In this document: piece after piece, positions 1 through 20,924 of the stretch
Layout: each line of letters opens with the position of its first letter
Position numbering within the stretch: the first letter of the stretch is position 1
Source of the DNA: Cristatella mucedo
Lineage: Eukaryota > Bryozoa > Phylactolaemata > Cristatellidae
Reading direction: 5' to 3'
Assembly: GCA_009760855.2 (NCBI GenBank)
Contig: WPIO01000009.1
Span: 8,464,001 to 8,524,000, forward strand
DNA: 60,000 nucleotides
Made by a program: the position numbers and the translations under genes
Notes under the pieces: generated by a model
What the model was told of the DNA's origin: nothing
Seen by the model: only the letters and a program-made list of their open reading frames with translations
The model's database searches: none

Positions 1-2
1 AT

Positions 3-1338
3 GGAGGCGGCAAATCCGAAATAGCAAATGTCATCACCGGAACTGGACAATCAGTATCTGAACAGACCACCTTGGAGTACATGCTCGATAGTCGATCAAC
101 CAATGTATTCAAATGGCTGGAATGGATTGGCATGGATGAGCTCGAATTGATCTTTTGCGAAAAAGAGCTCACCGGAAGCAATACGAAACTGCAACCGATC
201 TCTGTCAGAACACTCAAGAAATATATGTTCAAGCTGGTGGAGGTGGTGGGGAAAGGATATCTGTCAAGGTCGCTACTGCTACCACTTTCGCTCTTGTGTT
301 TGATGGCTGATCTGAAAATTCAACACACTTTATTGGTCTTTTTTTCGCCTACTTTGGCAAGGAGCATGCTGTTGATCCTGAAATTCATCTGTTGGCCTTT
401 GCACCTCTCCTTGACGTGACGAATTTTACTGCCGAGAACCATGTGAATTTCATCAAATCGACACTCGAGTGGTACTCCTTGTCTCTCGACCTCTTTTTCT
501 GTTTGATTGGGGACAGCTGCTCAACCAACAAAGCAACAGCGGACCTTCTTGGTGTGCCACTTCTGGGATGCCACAGTCACCGTGTTAATGTGGCTGCTGA
601 GGCATACATATGCAAATTCCTCGAAACTAAATGGGAGTTGATTGGGAAGCTCATGTCAAAGTTGCCAACACTCAAACAGTCAGGTCGATTTCGCTTGACG
701 ACATCCCTGCGCCCAGTCAAGCGCAACGTCACCCGCTGGACAGGCGTTCCAGATATGTTCAGCGCTTCGAAAGACTCCATCCAAATCTGGTTGACAATGA
801 AATAATACACCTTGTTCCCACAGCTGAATAGAAAAGGAATATTCGGGATCGCAAGCAAGCATTGGCCGATTTCAAATCTGTTACGATAGCGCTGCAGCGA
901 CGAGACACGTCGCTGAAAGAATCGGATGTTTTATTACGATCGATCATTGACTTGTATCCAGAGTTTTCCTTCGACCACTATCTTGGCAATGACGCAGGTA
1001 TCATCCACAGCAAAAATTTGGAAATGGCCATCGTCAAGATACAAGCAAACAAGGAGAGCACTCTTACAATTCATAAAGAACGTGCTATTGAACAATTGTT
1101 GCTACCTGCAGCTCAGGACTCAGAAGAAGCTGTAGATGGTGCTCAATCGTCTTTTGCTGAGCAAACATTCAAGCTACAGCGTTTTGAAGAGAAGAAAGTA
1201 TGCAGCAAGTACATCAACACGCACTTCTTGCTTCCAGAATCGTGTGAGGTGGAGAGACTTTTCTCCATGGCAAAGCGAGTGTTCCGTCCTCGACGTCGTA
1301 GTCTGCAACCCAGAACCTTGCTGCTTTTTTCTGAATAA
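3..1338 (+). pseudogene. hAT transposase remnant, type 1 (5' end outside window)
   Basis: Decayed DNA-transposon transposase. An open frame from base 3 runs to about 240. A second frame (about 242-760) carries motifs such as LLGVPLLGCHSHR and LKQSGR, typical of the hAT catalytic core. After another frameshift near 760 the frame continues through a TAG at 829-831 to a TAA at 1336-1338. The last part has the hAT C-terminal dimerisation signature, seen as LLPESCEVERLFSMAKRVF. At least two frameshifts and one stop show it is dead. The same family occurs on the minus strand at 48540-49505. Family assignment is from visible motifs; the exact hAT lineage is not resolved. Confidence 0.8.
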
Positions 1339-1455
1339 AAAAGTTGCTGTAGAATTTGGCTGTGGTCATTTTGAATGTGAATGTAAATGGCTCTGAGACA
1401 GCTGACGATACAAAGAGAACGAAGAATAATATGAAGAAGATTGGTAAAATCACAG

Positions 1456-1494
1456 ACACTAAATTGCAATATCGCGTAAATTGCAATTTAGTGT
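1456..1494. repeat. Perfect 15-bp inverted repeat, 9-base loop
   Basis: The arms acactaaattgcaat (1456-1470) and attgcaatttagtgt (1480-1494) are exact reverse complements around atcgcgtaa. It lies just downstream of the type-1 hAT remnant and is followed by AT-rich DNA with several more TTGCAATAT copies to about 1580. Role unknown. Confidence 0.85.
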
Positions 1495-1632
1495 AAGATG
1501 TGCAGTATATTGTATTTGTGGCATATATTATTGCAATATACTGTATTTTTGGAATTGAATATTGCAATATATTTATTGTTGCATATCAGAACATTAAATA
1601 CTATAACAATATTATTGTGCGAAGCCTTTCTC

Positions 1633-2900
1633 CAGAGGTGTAGTGAGACCTTTCGGCAACCGGGAACAAAGCTACAAATGGGCCCCTGCCCTTGTAAAAA
1701 TCTCCTGCAAAAGGGCTCCACCATGAAATAAATACAAAAACATACACTGGCATTCATATCGAGTCGAGAAAGCGTTATTAACTGTAGTACCGGTACAAGG
1801 TCGCTATCAGCTTTAACTTAAATGAATTTTTCTGGCATAGAATGAGGCAAACTGGTTGTTGTACTGAACGGGCAATCGCGAACAGCAAAAGATCCGAGTC
1901 GCCAATAAGGCTGGCAGGACATTAACGTACGAAGAAAGCCGCGAGATAGCTCCTAGCCGTCATGGCCAATCCGGGCCCTAAAAATGTCAAAGAGTGTATT
2001 ATTGGGTAAAGTGTTCTTCTACGTCAACTGCCGCCGAATTAGTACACAATCCCGGTACAGCAGACCCAACATTAGTCTATTACGGTTTGAAAGTCAATAT
2101 TTTCCAGGGTATCTTTCTCAATGCTTGGCAAGGCCAACTCGCAGAGTCAATCTTACCCCGTTAATGCTCTCAGATTAGGCAGAATTATTTTCAGATTGTG
2201 AAAGGAGCGTTCACAACTGACAACTGATACAGCCATGGTGAGAAGAACTTGCAAGACAACTCTCAAAGTAGGAAACACATCTTCTCTATAACTGACAATG
2301 AAAGACACGAGTTTCAGTGGAGCCTTTAGTGCCGAGCCGTGACGTGTGGCAAGAAGCATTGTACATTCGCATATTTTGTTGTACAGCCCTGTTCCATAAA
2401 CGTCTGAAAAATAGAAGCCTCTGCGATCTAAACATTGCTGGCGGAGTTTGGTCTGGTCAAGTGCCTTCAAAAGCTTCTCAACTTCCATCAAGAAACCAAA
2501 TTACGATATGTGAGCAGGGAAAACCTAGTTGTAATTTTTTGTCGGAGATAGTCAATACTGTCCTTCACGAATCGTGAAATCTTCTCATGTGCCGTGAGAC
2601 TAACATTTTGAGAGTGTTCTCCGGGCATTTATGTCCGGAGGATTATTCGTTCAACTGCAATTCCCACAATTCACGTCTCCTTTTGGCATCTAGTAGTGAT
2701 TCTTGGCGCAGGTCTCCGCGAAGTCTTGAAAATCAATCTCAAGAGAATGGAGGTCACGCGAAGCATCTTTGAAGTTCATCCGTGGATCCTGAAGTCTTTT
2801 CTGAAGCGGTCAATCTTCCATAAGATGCTGCACTGAAATGGCAACAGAGTAAAAAAAAGTTAAAGTTCAAAGTACAATGAGGAGATTGCCAGCTTCACTT
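1633..2900 (-). pseudogene. hAT transposase remnant, type 2 (ZMYM1-like lineage)
   Basis: On the minus strand, the frame at 2491-2153 contains MEVEKLLKAL, FIVSYREDVFPTLRV and VSVVSCERSFHNLKII. The last is the hAT dimerisation domain of the ZMYM1/TTF-type transposase group. Upstream coding sequence (about 2500-2900) is broken by stops. A probable element end lies near 1633, where ccagaggtgtag is followed by agacctttcgg. The same terminal block recurs in reverse at the second type-2 copy (47830-47949). It is a relic without an intact frame. The outer 5' limit on the minus strand is an estimate. Confidence 0.7.
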
Positions 2901-2991
2901 CTTGTTTCAAGTGTTTCACTTGCGTCCTCAGACAGCTGCCCCAAAAGACTTACAATGCTGTTCAGTCCATCATTGACAGCTTTAATATAAT

Positions 2992-3160
2992 TTAATATAA
3001 TTCATTTTATAGCGCCCCAAGAGAACTTGATCTATATTCAGGCGCTTCACATGTGCCTCGGGACTCGAGCCTAGGATCTCAGCCAGACCTTGGTCCCCGG
3101 GCCGAGCACCTTGACCGCTGGACCAAACCAGCACGGCGGCCATGTCAGATGAGTTCACGG
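2992..3160 (-). repeat. tRNA-derived SINE with LINE-like 3' stem-loop (SINE-2)
   Basis: Read on the minus strand it has an A-box-like TGGTCCAGCGG, a B-box-like GGCTCGAGTCCC, and then a tail beginning GAAGCGCCTGAA and ending TTGGGGCGCTATA. The tail is the stem-loop found at the 3' end of the resident LINE family. Related copies are at 14545-14660, 35858-36000 and 46083-46240. Confidence 0.75.
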
Positions 3161-3170
3161 GAGCCTGAGA

Positions 3171-4884
3171 GGCTGCACAAGCTCCGTCGAGTGACGTCAC
3201 CAAAGTGCAAATTCGCACGCACTACCTGTCACTAATCTCAGATGAGAAAGCAGCGAAAGGCGAGGGATCTCAACAATTCTCCACGTTTTGCACGTTTATC
3301 CAGGAAAACCAGAGTGTTTCACTATTTTCGAGACGACTCAGGACTCCCGCAGGACCGGATGGAAGACGAGCGTACGCGGCACAACGTTTGCTATACAGCA
3401 CGCCACGCTCAGAACCGATTTTTCGACCTCGCGAGGTCTTTTTTTTAAATTTTTATCTATTTACGTCGGGAAATTTCGTAACATTGCCAACCACATCTCA
3501 CCGTTTAAACCGGAAAAGACCTTTCTTTCACAGTCTACTCTCTTGCACTTCGCCCTGTTGTAGAGTCGCGTTTGACAGTGATTGCTAAGACTTTCTTAAG
3601 GTCTTCCTACCTCAAAATTGATCTTGAAAAAAATTAGGTGCTCTCTAGTATTCTCTTTTCTCTAGTATTCTCTTTTCGACATCTGACAGGTGGCCAGACA
3701 TGACTGCAGCGTTTTTGTTTAATAGCCAGTAAGCCTAGCTCGTGTGGTTTAATAGTGTGTCGGTGCTCGGTCACGGCACGCCTGCTCGCTCGGCGTGACG
3801 GACCGGGCTCGCCCTTGGCGCGACGCAGCCCACCAGTGGCAGGCAGGATGGTGCGCGCGGACGGAGGGAAGAAGTTGGAATGCGGACGGACGGGTGAACG
3901 GCCTCGTGATTGTTGGTCTGCGAGTGCCAGCCGAATACACGGCGGTGCAAGTCCCCTCGGCGTTTTCGTGACGTCTCTTGTGTGCTGCCGCAGCGTCAAG
4001 CTACAGCTTGGTCTAAGCATGTAAGCGTGCTTAACTAGCTCAGCCAGCAATATTCAAGTCCATTGAAACAAGGACTTGCTTGAAATCAAGATTGGTATTC
4101 TGAAATAAAATGCTTTAAACAAAATATGCACAATTCATTTTGCTTTTAGCGCGCCTCTTGGGTTTGACGCTAGGGGACATCTGTTCCCCCCCTGTCCACC
4201 TCGTGCTACACCTCAGGATACCGGTACCGCTATACTTAGCTGACCGACCGCAGCGACCGTTGCTCCTTCTTAATGTCTCTCACGCATTTCTTATTATAAT
4301 AGAGAGCGTAAAAATTGTTTGTGCATTCAAAGTTTGGGAAATACTTCGCTGTAGCTGGTCTGCAGTTCTATTAATCACTAGAAATGGCAGTAGCTGAGCA
4401 TGTTAACTTTGGCGAAGAAAAAGGCCGAAGCGAATACGTTATAATTAATAATATACTAATTATAATAATATTGCAATTAGTATAATTATTAACCTCTAGC
4501 TAAGTCCTTTGCGTTCTGCTGCTTGACCATTTACAGTGTCCATTTTTATAGCGTTACAACTTTCTTACAATTGTAACGCCGATGACTCGGCTGAGTAGGC
4601 GTAACCTGCCGCTTACCGAGCGGCGTAACCTACCGCCCGATGCCGTTCGTTGCGCGCCTATGCGCAATAAGCAGGCCGCCACGAAACGAGTGCTGTGCCA
4701 GCCGGGACAGTGGGGGTTGACAACCCGGCAAATATCGATCACCTCAGCGACCTCTGCGTCCCCATGCTCACTGCTCGAGAACGCAGATGCTCTTCACCCA
4801 CTTCTTTTGTTCTCACGAAAACCGTCCAGCAAATCTAGAACGGCTGGCGGCGACATCGACCTTGGGCAAGCGTTGCCCTAGTCT
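3171..4884. other. Intergenic, no gene recognised
   Basis: Several overlapping short frames are present (e.g. 3205-3588 plus, 3634-4050 minus), but none shows recognisable motifs, splice sites that join, or a partner exon. A CpG-rich stretch lies at about 3760-3960. An AT-rich palindrome lies at 4445-4492. Confidence 0.5.
4445..4492. repeat. AT-rich imperfect palindrome
   Basis: The left arm ttaataatatactaatt (4445-4461) pairs with the right arm aattagtataattattaa (4475-4492) with a single-base indel; the loop is 13 bases. It resembles the cruciform-prone AT palindromes common in transposon-rich DNA. Confidence 0.8.
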
Positions 4885-5340
4885 CAAATTGCTATAATGG
4901 ACGTTTTTCCTTTCGCCTTCCTTTCATTTGGCATTACTAATGCGCCGGAGATCTTTCAGCTGCTGATGCGCGACGTCTTGGGTGAGGTCAAAGGTGTAGC
5001 CATGTATACGGACGACGTTTCGGTGTATGAATCCACGGCGGCTGAGCATGGATTGGACAGATTGCTTCGCGTCATTTTCGCAAACAAAATTTCAGAGTCA
5101 GGCCTTAAGTTGAATAGAGACAAGTGTATATTCCGACAGCCCCACTTTGACGTTCTGTGGGCATGTTATTGATGCCAGCTGTGTCCGATAATCGACGACA
5201 AAATTGAAGTAGTTATCCTCAACTTCCCGATCAGACCAACATGGCCCCGAGCTAAAGCGATGCCTGGACAATGCCAGTCAGGATATCGGCTGTCGAGCGC
5301 GATAAGACGATGCAGCCGCCCAGCCTGGCTAAGCCCTGCA
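4885..5340 (+). mobile_element. Ty3/gypsy-type reverse transcriptase fragment
   Basis: The frame at 4897-5172 shows LSFGITNAPEIFQ, then the RT active-site region AMYTDDVSVY (aspartates near 5011-5016), then SGLKLNRDKCIFRQ. This is the order seen in Ty3/gypsy RT palm and thumb. After 5150 the homology continues in other frames (GHVIDASCVR, then an ELKRCLDN-like stretch), so there are frameshifts and a stop. Neither LTRs, integrase nor gag are seen nearby. A 5'- and 3'-truncated relic. Confidence 0.8.
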
Positions 5341-5699
5341 CGAAAGCCTGCTGACAGGGCAGAGCGCAAACGATTAGGTTAACCTTCGACCGAGTAGCTC
5401 GTATAAGCAGCGTCTTCGCTGTGGGTGCGAATATAATATCCTGCAGGTTTGCTTTACAATATCGGCATTGCTGCTCAATTGTTCAGCCCGTGTGAGAGAG
5501 TATTTCAGAACAAGCCCGTTGGGCCCCGGCTATCGATGCTATGTAGAAGACTCGGACATCGATCGGAGCGTCGATCATTCAAACGCTCAAAATTAGCTGC
5601 ACGGATTGATAAACTAAACATCCAGGACGAGATGCTGAAAAGGACACGGATGCTCAGTATCGGCAAGGTTAACAAGAATCCAGTAAGTCAATTGAACTC

Positions 5700-5850
5700 A
5701 GCTAGTGTTTAGAACAACCACTAGGTGCTTTTCCAACGGTATAAGTCTCAAGAGCGTTAACGACCTGGGTTCGAGCCCTGCAGCTGTAATTTCTTTAATG
5801 GGTGATAGCCTGGAAGGTTCTTTGCCACTGAAAGGCCGTTGAAGGTTAGG
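5700..5850 (+). repeat. Degenerate tRNA-derived SINE (SINE-1 type)
   Basis: Contains a B-box-like GGGTTCGAGCCCTGCAG near 5769-5785 and a downstream GGTGATAGCC block, as in the better SINE-1 copies at 13536, 14927 and 27957. The A-box half is poor. Confidence 0.5.
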
Positions 5851-6571
5851 ATGGTTTTCAAATCCAAGAAAAGCAGCCTGCGTGTGGGTTTTAAAATGCA
5901 TGTCTCGCTTTAAAATCTACAGAGGCTCCTTGTTGATATACAGAAATTGATCACACTAATCCAACATTCATTTTTCGCTCAAGAAAAGCAGATCTCTTTT
6001 TACGAACTTTGCTTACGCTGGAAAGGAAACGGTGCAAAGCAAGACTTTAAAAGGTCAACCATAGCTTTGGTCCACCATACCTAGCTGAACCAATAGCCTC
6101 ACTATCAGCAGGCTTGTGGCCTCCGGCCTTCTTCATAACGGTGGAAGTCGCTACAGAAATTACTGCACAAAAATCGCTTTCTCCCGTTGCCAACAAGTGC
6201 ACCTTCTTTCCAGACGGCACAGGCTGCAACTTCTATGCTACCTATTTCTCCTCGACTTTGTCCTGACTGGCCTTTGCTGTCCACTTTCCTTTTTTATTGA
6301 ATTAGATGAGGCATGTTTGGCTCCCTCAGGTGCACCAAAAGCCATCTGGTCTTTGAGCACTCAATAGAAACTCCAGCCTAACACCTTCTTAGACAAAACA
6401 TATTCGCAGTCTCGTTCGAAAATGCACACCAGGACACGTCACTTATGATGCAGCCTCTTTAAATGGCATTCGCACGACAGCTGCGGCCATCATTTGAGGA
6501 CCATGCAGCCAGCCGAAGCATAGCTACGTGCAGCAATCCTAACAATCCATGCTAATCCTATCGACGGCACC

Positions 6572-6573
<2 letters not shown>

Positions 6574-6612
<39 letters not shown>
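6574..6612. repeat. (CT)n microsatellite
   Basis: About 19 uninterrupted CT units. The Arg-Glu frames read from it are artefacts. Confidence 0.95.
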
Positions 6613-6615
<3 letters not shown>

Positions 6616-6659
6616 TGAATAGCGAGGAAACGGGCTGGCTGCTGAGGTGGCCGAGTCTT

Positions 6660-6701
6660 CGACGAGAAAACCAATCACGGAGAAGATTGGTTTTCTCGTC
6701 G
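6660..6701. repeat. Perfect 16-bp stem hairpin
   Basis: The arms cgacgagaaaaccaat (6660-6675) and attggttttctcgtcg (6686-6701) are exact reverse complements around a 10-base loop, cacggagaag. It lies about 50 bp beyond the (CT)n tract. Confidence 0.9.
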
Positions 6702-6995
6702 CTGCTTGCATAGCTTGTCAATTTTTGCCTCTTTCGTCAATGGCAGCCTCATCTTCCTCTCGTGAAGAAGTCCAACCGGCGATCGATGTAATGAGGCGAT
6801 AAATCTATGCACGCACACAACCAACGAGCGAGCTTTCAGCAAGCTCGTCTGATGATGCTGTCCACGTTTATATCAACGTACGAAAGCGAACAAAGCAGAG
6901 TTGCATTTCCAGTTGCACATTTACATTCGTGCGCTGGCTGGCGAGCGAACACGATGCTGGCTCGTCGGCAGTGGAAACGAATGCAAACAATACAT

Positions 6996-7001
6996 TTTAT
7001 T
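6996..7001 (-). other. Possible polyadenylation signal AATAAA for the carboxypeptidase gene
   Basis: The minus strand reads AATAAA here, about 400 nt after the TAA at 7404-7402. No closer canonical hexamer was noticed. Transcript data would be needed to confirm use. Confidence 0.3.
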
Positions 7002-7401
7002 AGATCGCTTGCAGCATTCGATCAGCTGGAAACCAGCAAGAAGAAGAAAGTAGTTCCCCGGTAAATAGGAGCAACGTGTCGCAACGCTCCACTGAGCAAG
7101 TACACTTCTAGCTATGAGAAAAACTTGAAAATCAAACAGCGAGCAGCTTCGCCTCACTAGCGCTGCTGCTGGACTGCTGGTATGCACAAGCTGCCAGAGA
7201 CATCAGCAGCAGCCTGCTGCTCGGCCTTTGATAGACCGGCCTACTGATCCCAGACCGGTCGAAGCAATCCAGGTGAACTACTAAGGTCACGCTACTTTCA
7301 GAGCCCTGTCTGTAAAGTAAGAATTAAAAAATATCGTCATCAAAGATTGGCCGTGCAAAAACTTGCACCATATTAATCCGTTTACAGCATGATTCCGGGG
7401 C

Positions 7402-16985
<9,584 letters not shown>

Positions 16986-17360
16986 GGCTCCTGTAACGTA
17001 GGAACAGTTACTGTGAGTCGCTCGGCGGAGCGAAATCCTGCGATCTTCTCGCAAAAAAAGCTCGCGGGGTCATCAGGCTCACCCAGCAAGAGTTCGGCAG
17101 CGGCTCTCGACTCACAGCCGCGGCGGCTTGCACAGCCGCTAGAAAGGACCTAACCACCGGCAGAAGTCAGCCCGGAGTGGGAGGCCTAAGTCAGGTGAAG
17201 ATCACGCGTCGGTCATGGGACTCGCGCCGTCCCAGCCACTTCCGCCACGCCCCACGGTTATCCGCTACCGCCAGGAGAGGCCCAAGGCCGCTTTTTGAAA
17301 ACGCCGACAATGGCCGTGTGACCGTCGCTCGAGCCCGCGGGGTCGGCGACAGCTCAAGTC
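16986..17360 (-). promoter_or_regulatory. CpG-rich 5' flank of the carboxypeptidase gene (putative promoter / 5' UTR)
   Basis: Base composition shifts to CpG-rich (e.g. agccgcggcggcttgcac near 17115) directly upstream of the carboxypeptidase ATG, unlike the AT-rich introns. No TATA box was identified on the minus strand. Inferred from position and composition only. Confidence 0.35.
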
Positions 17361-20239
17361 ACTATAAAATGATCGAGAATAGCACTGCCAGCAAGTCCCA
17401 CATAATATATAACTCCGACGGTTAGCAAAAAGTTGACATGCTAAATCAGTCAGTTTAGGAGGGGCCAGAGATTGTTATCTTAAAGCCGAACTGGTCGCTT
17501 GCTCTGCCAAGATTCGGGATAGATAAGAAAAGTTTCTGCTTAACTTTAGAGAGCTAAAGAGCAGTGCTTTATCAAACTTAAGCGAGGTGCTGAGCAGTGC
17601 GCTGCTGAACTTGAGAGCGAATTATGGAGCGTTGCTTAAGCTACAGGGATAGATAATACCCATGCAAATTATCTGCGGAATTATCTCCAGGGATAATATG
17701 CATGCAGCTGCTAAATTACGGCCTTGGTTAAATGATGGCGGTAATTTTATGAACCCGCTGTAGCGGCTTCTGACCAAATTTTCCACCGCGAAAACAACGT
17801 GGGCGGCTAACGAGTCCGTATGTGCTTTACCAATGCACGCACGTATGTATGCAGACAGTGGCGCAGCATGACAGCAACCGAGAGCGTCTCCTATCAAAAT
17901 AACCAGTCAATATCCTTAAGCGTCGAGCTTTAAATTTGATGGCCAAAGAAGGCCATATCCACAAAGCAGCTTCCTTAGCTTACAGCTCACCAAGTCGAAC
18001 TCCGAAGTGCAACTGATTTAATTTCACTCCGGATAGCTTTGTATGTGGTTAAACAATTGAATATGACATATCTAGCTCCATTAATATATTTTAGAAACTG
18101 ATAATGACTCGCAGCACTTCGAAATAATGTATAGGAAATTTTAGTTTATCTTTGATCCTGGTTAGCAGGTGTTGTTTTGACATTTCTTGTACTTCAAAAG
18201 TTTTGAAAATAGCTATTATTACCCAAGACCTAGCTTTTTTGACGAGGGCAGAAATACACGTGAACTTCATTTATTTTTCAGATCACTGAAGTTATAGCTA
18301 TGATCAAAAGTCTGGTACTAAATCAAAAAAAGATTTTTGTCTAAAATGCAGTTTTCGTACGTAGTCGCTCTAGTGTAAATCGTACTGAAATCTAAACCAA
18401 TCTAACTTTCATCAACACGAAAAATGGTGCGGTATTTGATTTGCTTGCCTTTATTGCCGATCACTTGACGAAATTTGCGAGTCGCGGAGTTGATAAGATT
18501 TTCCATGCTGTACTGCATCACAATGATCAACATCTTCCTTATTAACTCTCTCCTATTCGAATAAGTAGAACAAATACAGGAGCCTTGAGCCCACCGGTTC
18601 AGCTTTGTCCAGTAGCCTAAGTGCATGCAGATCTGCCTTTTCCCGAGATGGCCGGAAGATGCTGCAAGCGTCCGGCAAACGCATTTGGCCTGCGGCCACA
18701 TTGTATCCAGACGACGAGAAAGCTCCACCCCTTCGTGAAGCGTCTCTTCAGTCAACCCGGCTCTTCCTCTTCCGGCATCTCCTTCCTCTCCGCAAAGCAC
18801 CGCAAAGAGAATTGCGATGCGCTGCATTCAAGACGGTCTGCTGAGTTCGGCCGCAAAGTCATCAGAGACTTGGGGTAACATGTTCCAGGCGGGTCTCTAA
18901 GACGGTTTTAAAAAGTTCCCCTGCGATCGCTGCCTTTGGGACAGCTAGGATAGCCATACGAGCTAGCACAGGTGGATGCTGGCCGAGTTCTCCGTGAGGA
19001 GCAATCGTGTCTAATGGGTGCTACTGCGAACAGCGGGAGATGCCGATGCCACTAAAATGCAAATAAAGTTATGTCTTGCGAATCAACTTTTCGCAACTCC
19101 GAGTAAAGAGTTCGGCAGCCTACTCGCAGGAGCCTTGTGGAGGGGAGGGGCTCGATCCAGTCGTACGTTTCTTCCGTTCTTTCTGGCTATGTCTTAGTGC
19201 CGTAGCTCGCCAATCAGCCGCGCACGCATCACAGTTGTCGCCTGCGTCACTACGCTCCGAGTCGCGAGAGGAAGCGGCGATAGAAAGGCAACGCTGCCCG
19301 GTCGCTGTCCTTTAGTCGTGTCATGGTAGTGGTTCTCTTCCTCCTAAGGGGGAGATGGGTGTACTGTGGCCAGATAGTACCGACGAGAACCGATGTAGAT
19401 CGAGTTGACTTATGGCTCTCAACAGGGTCATTCAATAATGCACCAGTCAAGCTGCATGCACTCGCACTCGTTCTAGATTTAATAATGCGGTGCTCGCATT
19501 CCTGAGTGCGTAGCTTGAGTCCGCTGCGGAGCATTCGAACAGCGTTTTATACCAACCCGAGGCGCGGCGTTGAGAGTGACAACTACAGAGCGATTGAAAG
19601 GAAAGGAAAATACTGCTGACCAAATTGAAAAATCGAGACCCAATGGTTAGATGCATTGTGTTGGACGAGGGACAACCAAATGAAAGATTGCATTTGGGAA
19701 CTGATTAGTCACCGTAATTTACACTTTACTCGCAAAACTCTCTAAAAAAAAGTATCACGTCTAAATCTTTCCTTGTCAGCTTGTTACGAGGTCAGTACAA
19801 ATATATGCTAACTTGTATTGTGTGCTGTTTTTTAATTAATTGGGAATCCATATATTTGAATGAGCCCATTTTCTAATTTTTTACTGGTATACTTCAAGTT
19901 TATCACTGTCATGGTCACTAAAAAGAAGTTTCCGGGATAAAATGACCATTCTCCACAATTTGTAGGCAAAAGCAATTGCGAAAAAGCTCTTAATACCCAC
20001 TAACAAAAATTGGGTTGGACAGATGTTATGCGAGTAAGTTAGCCTGGACTTGTTATTATTAAGTTATTGCTGTTCTACAGATACATGATATTTGGAGCAA
20101 AGGTTAGCTGCAGTGATATCGCAGATAAAATCTACTGATAACCTGCTGTCTAGCACGAGTAATGCTGAGAATAAGAAGCAGTAACTGAAGTGTGCTCATT
20201 AGGAACTAACCTTGTGTGGTTAATCTATTAGATGTATCA
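17361..20239. other. Intergenic; no gene confirmed, one weak exon candidate
   Basis: Most of this is AT-rich and non-coding. The segment 18600-19070 is richer in GC and has overlapping frames on the plus strand (18621-18878 and a longer second frame). It is followed by a canonical AATAAA near 19060. No known domain is visible and no joining exons were found, so it is only noted. Confidence 0.4.
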
Positions 20240-20600
20240 CCGCCTGTAACTCCACTAAGCCACAAAGACTAAGTGGGTGTTATGCAGGAGATTTTTCCAT
20301 TCTATATATCGCACTCGAAGCCTAAGCGGCTTTCGGCACGCATTCGGTAGCCAGCAGAATTTATTTCATGCAACAAAGAAAGAGAAATTGAAAGCCATAG
20401 CTGTGTCAGCAGGGCAGTTGAGCAGCATAGAAGTAGCAGCTCCGAACGGCTGGAATGAACGTACCGCAGTCGGTGGCAGGCGAGTCAATGTCATTTGGTA
20501 ATAATCGTGAGTGTGAGTTCCACAGTCTATAATCTGCACAGCAAAAGCTTCTGTCGTCAGCGGTCTTTAAGTGGAGGAATGCAAAAGCTAATTTATTTTC
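20240..20600 (-). mobile_element. LINE fragment, family C (RT C-terminus and 3' tail)
   Basis: On the minus strand a stretch reads DRSFCCADYRLWNS, like the RSF..(A)PRLWNSLP motif at the C-terminus of CR1/Rex-type LINE proteins. It is followed by a tail with a TATATAGAA block. A second copy at 52434-52850 shares over 300 bp with it, including the AGTCTTTGTGGCTTAGTGGA-like end (minus strand). Confidence 0.6.
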
Positions 20601-20924
20601 AATGGAGGATCTGAGAGCACAAGGACAGCAAAGAAGATAGGTGATTATCGTAGTGAAGATGCAAGCCGCGGTTGACTTTCCACGTGGAGAAATCGGGAAA
20701 GCAGCAGATAACCTGTAAGTCTTGTGACTGTTTGGTTTCTTGTAAGTGTCTGGTAATTTAGCCATGACAGCAGCATGCGACTACAGCATCGATCGCTGTG
20801 CTGTGCCGCCCTGCAGCTTTTGCGACTGTTGCAGCCTGTTGCAACTTGCTTTGAGACAGCTACTGTACATATTGCTGATAAATCAACTGCTGGCTGCTCT
20901 TACGTGGTGCAATGAATCGTGCCT

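Larger units (their letters stand above)
5851..7401. other. Intergenic / downstream flank of the carboxypeptidase gene
   Basis: No coding exon recognised. It holds a (CT)n tract, a strong hairpin (6660-6701) and a possible minus-strand polyadenylation signal at 6996-7001. The 3' UTR of the carboxypeptidase starts at 7401 and runs leftward. Confidence 0.5.
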
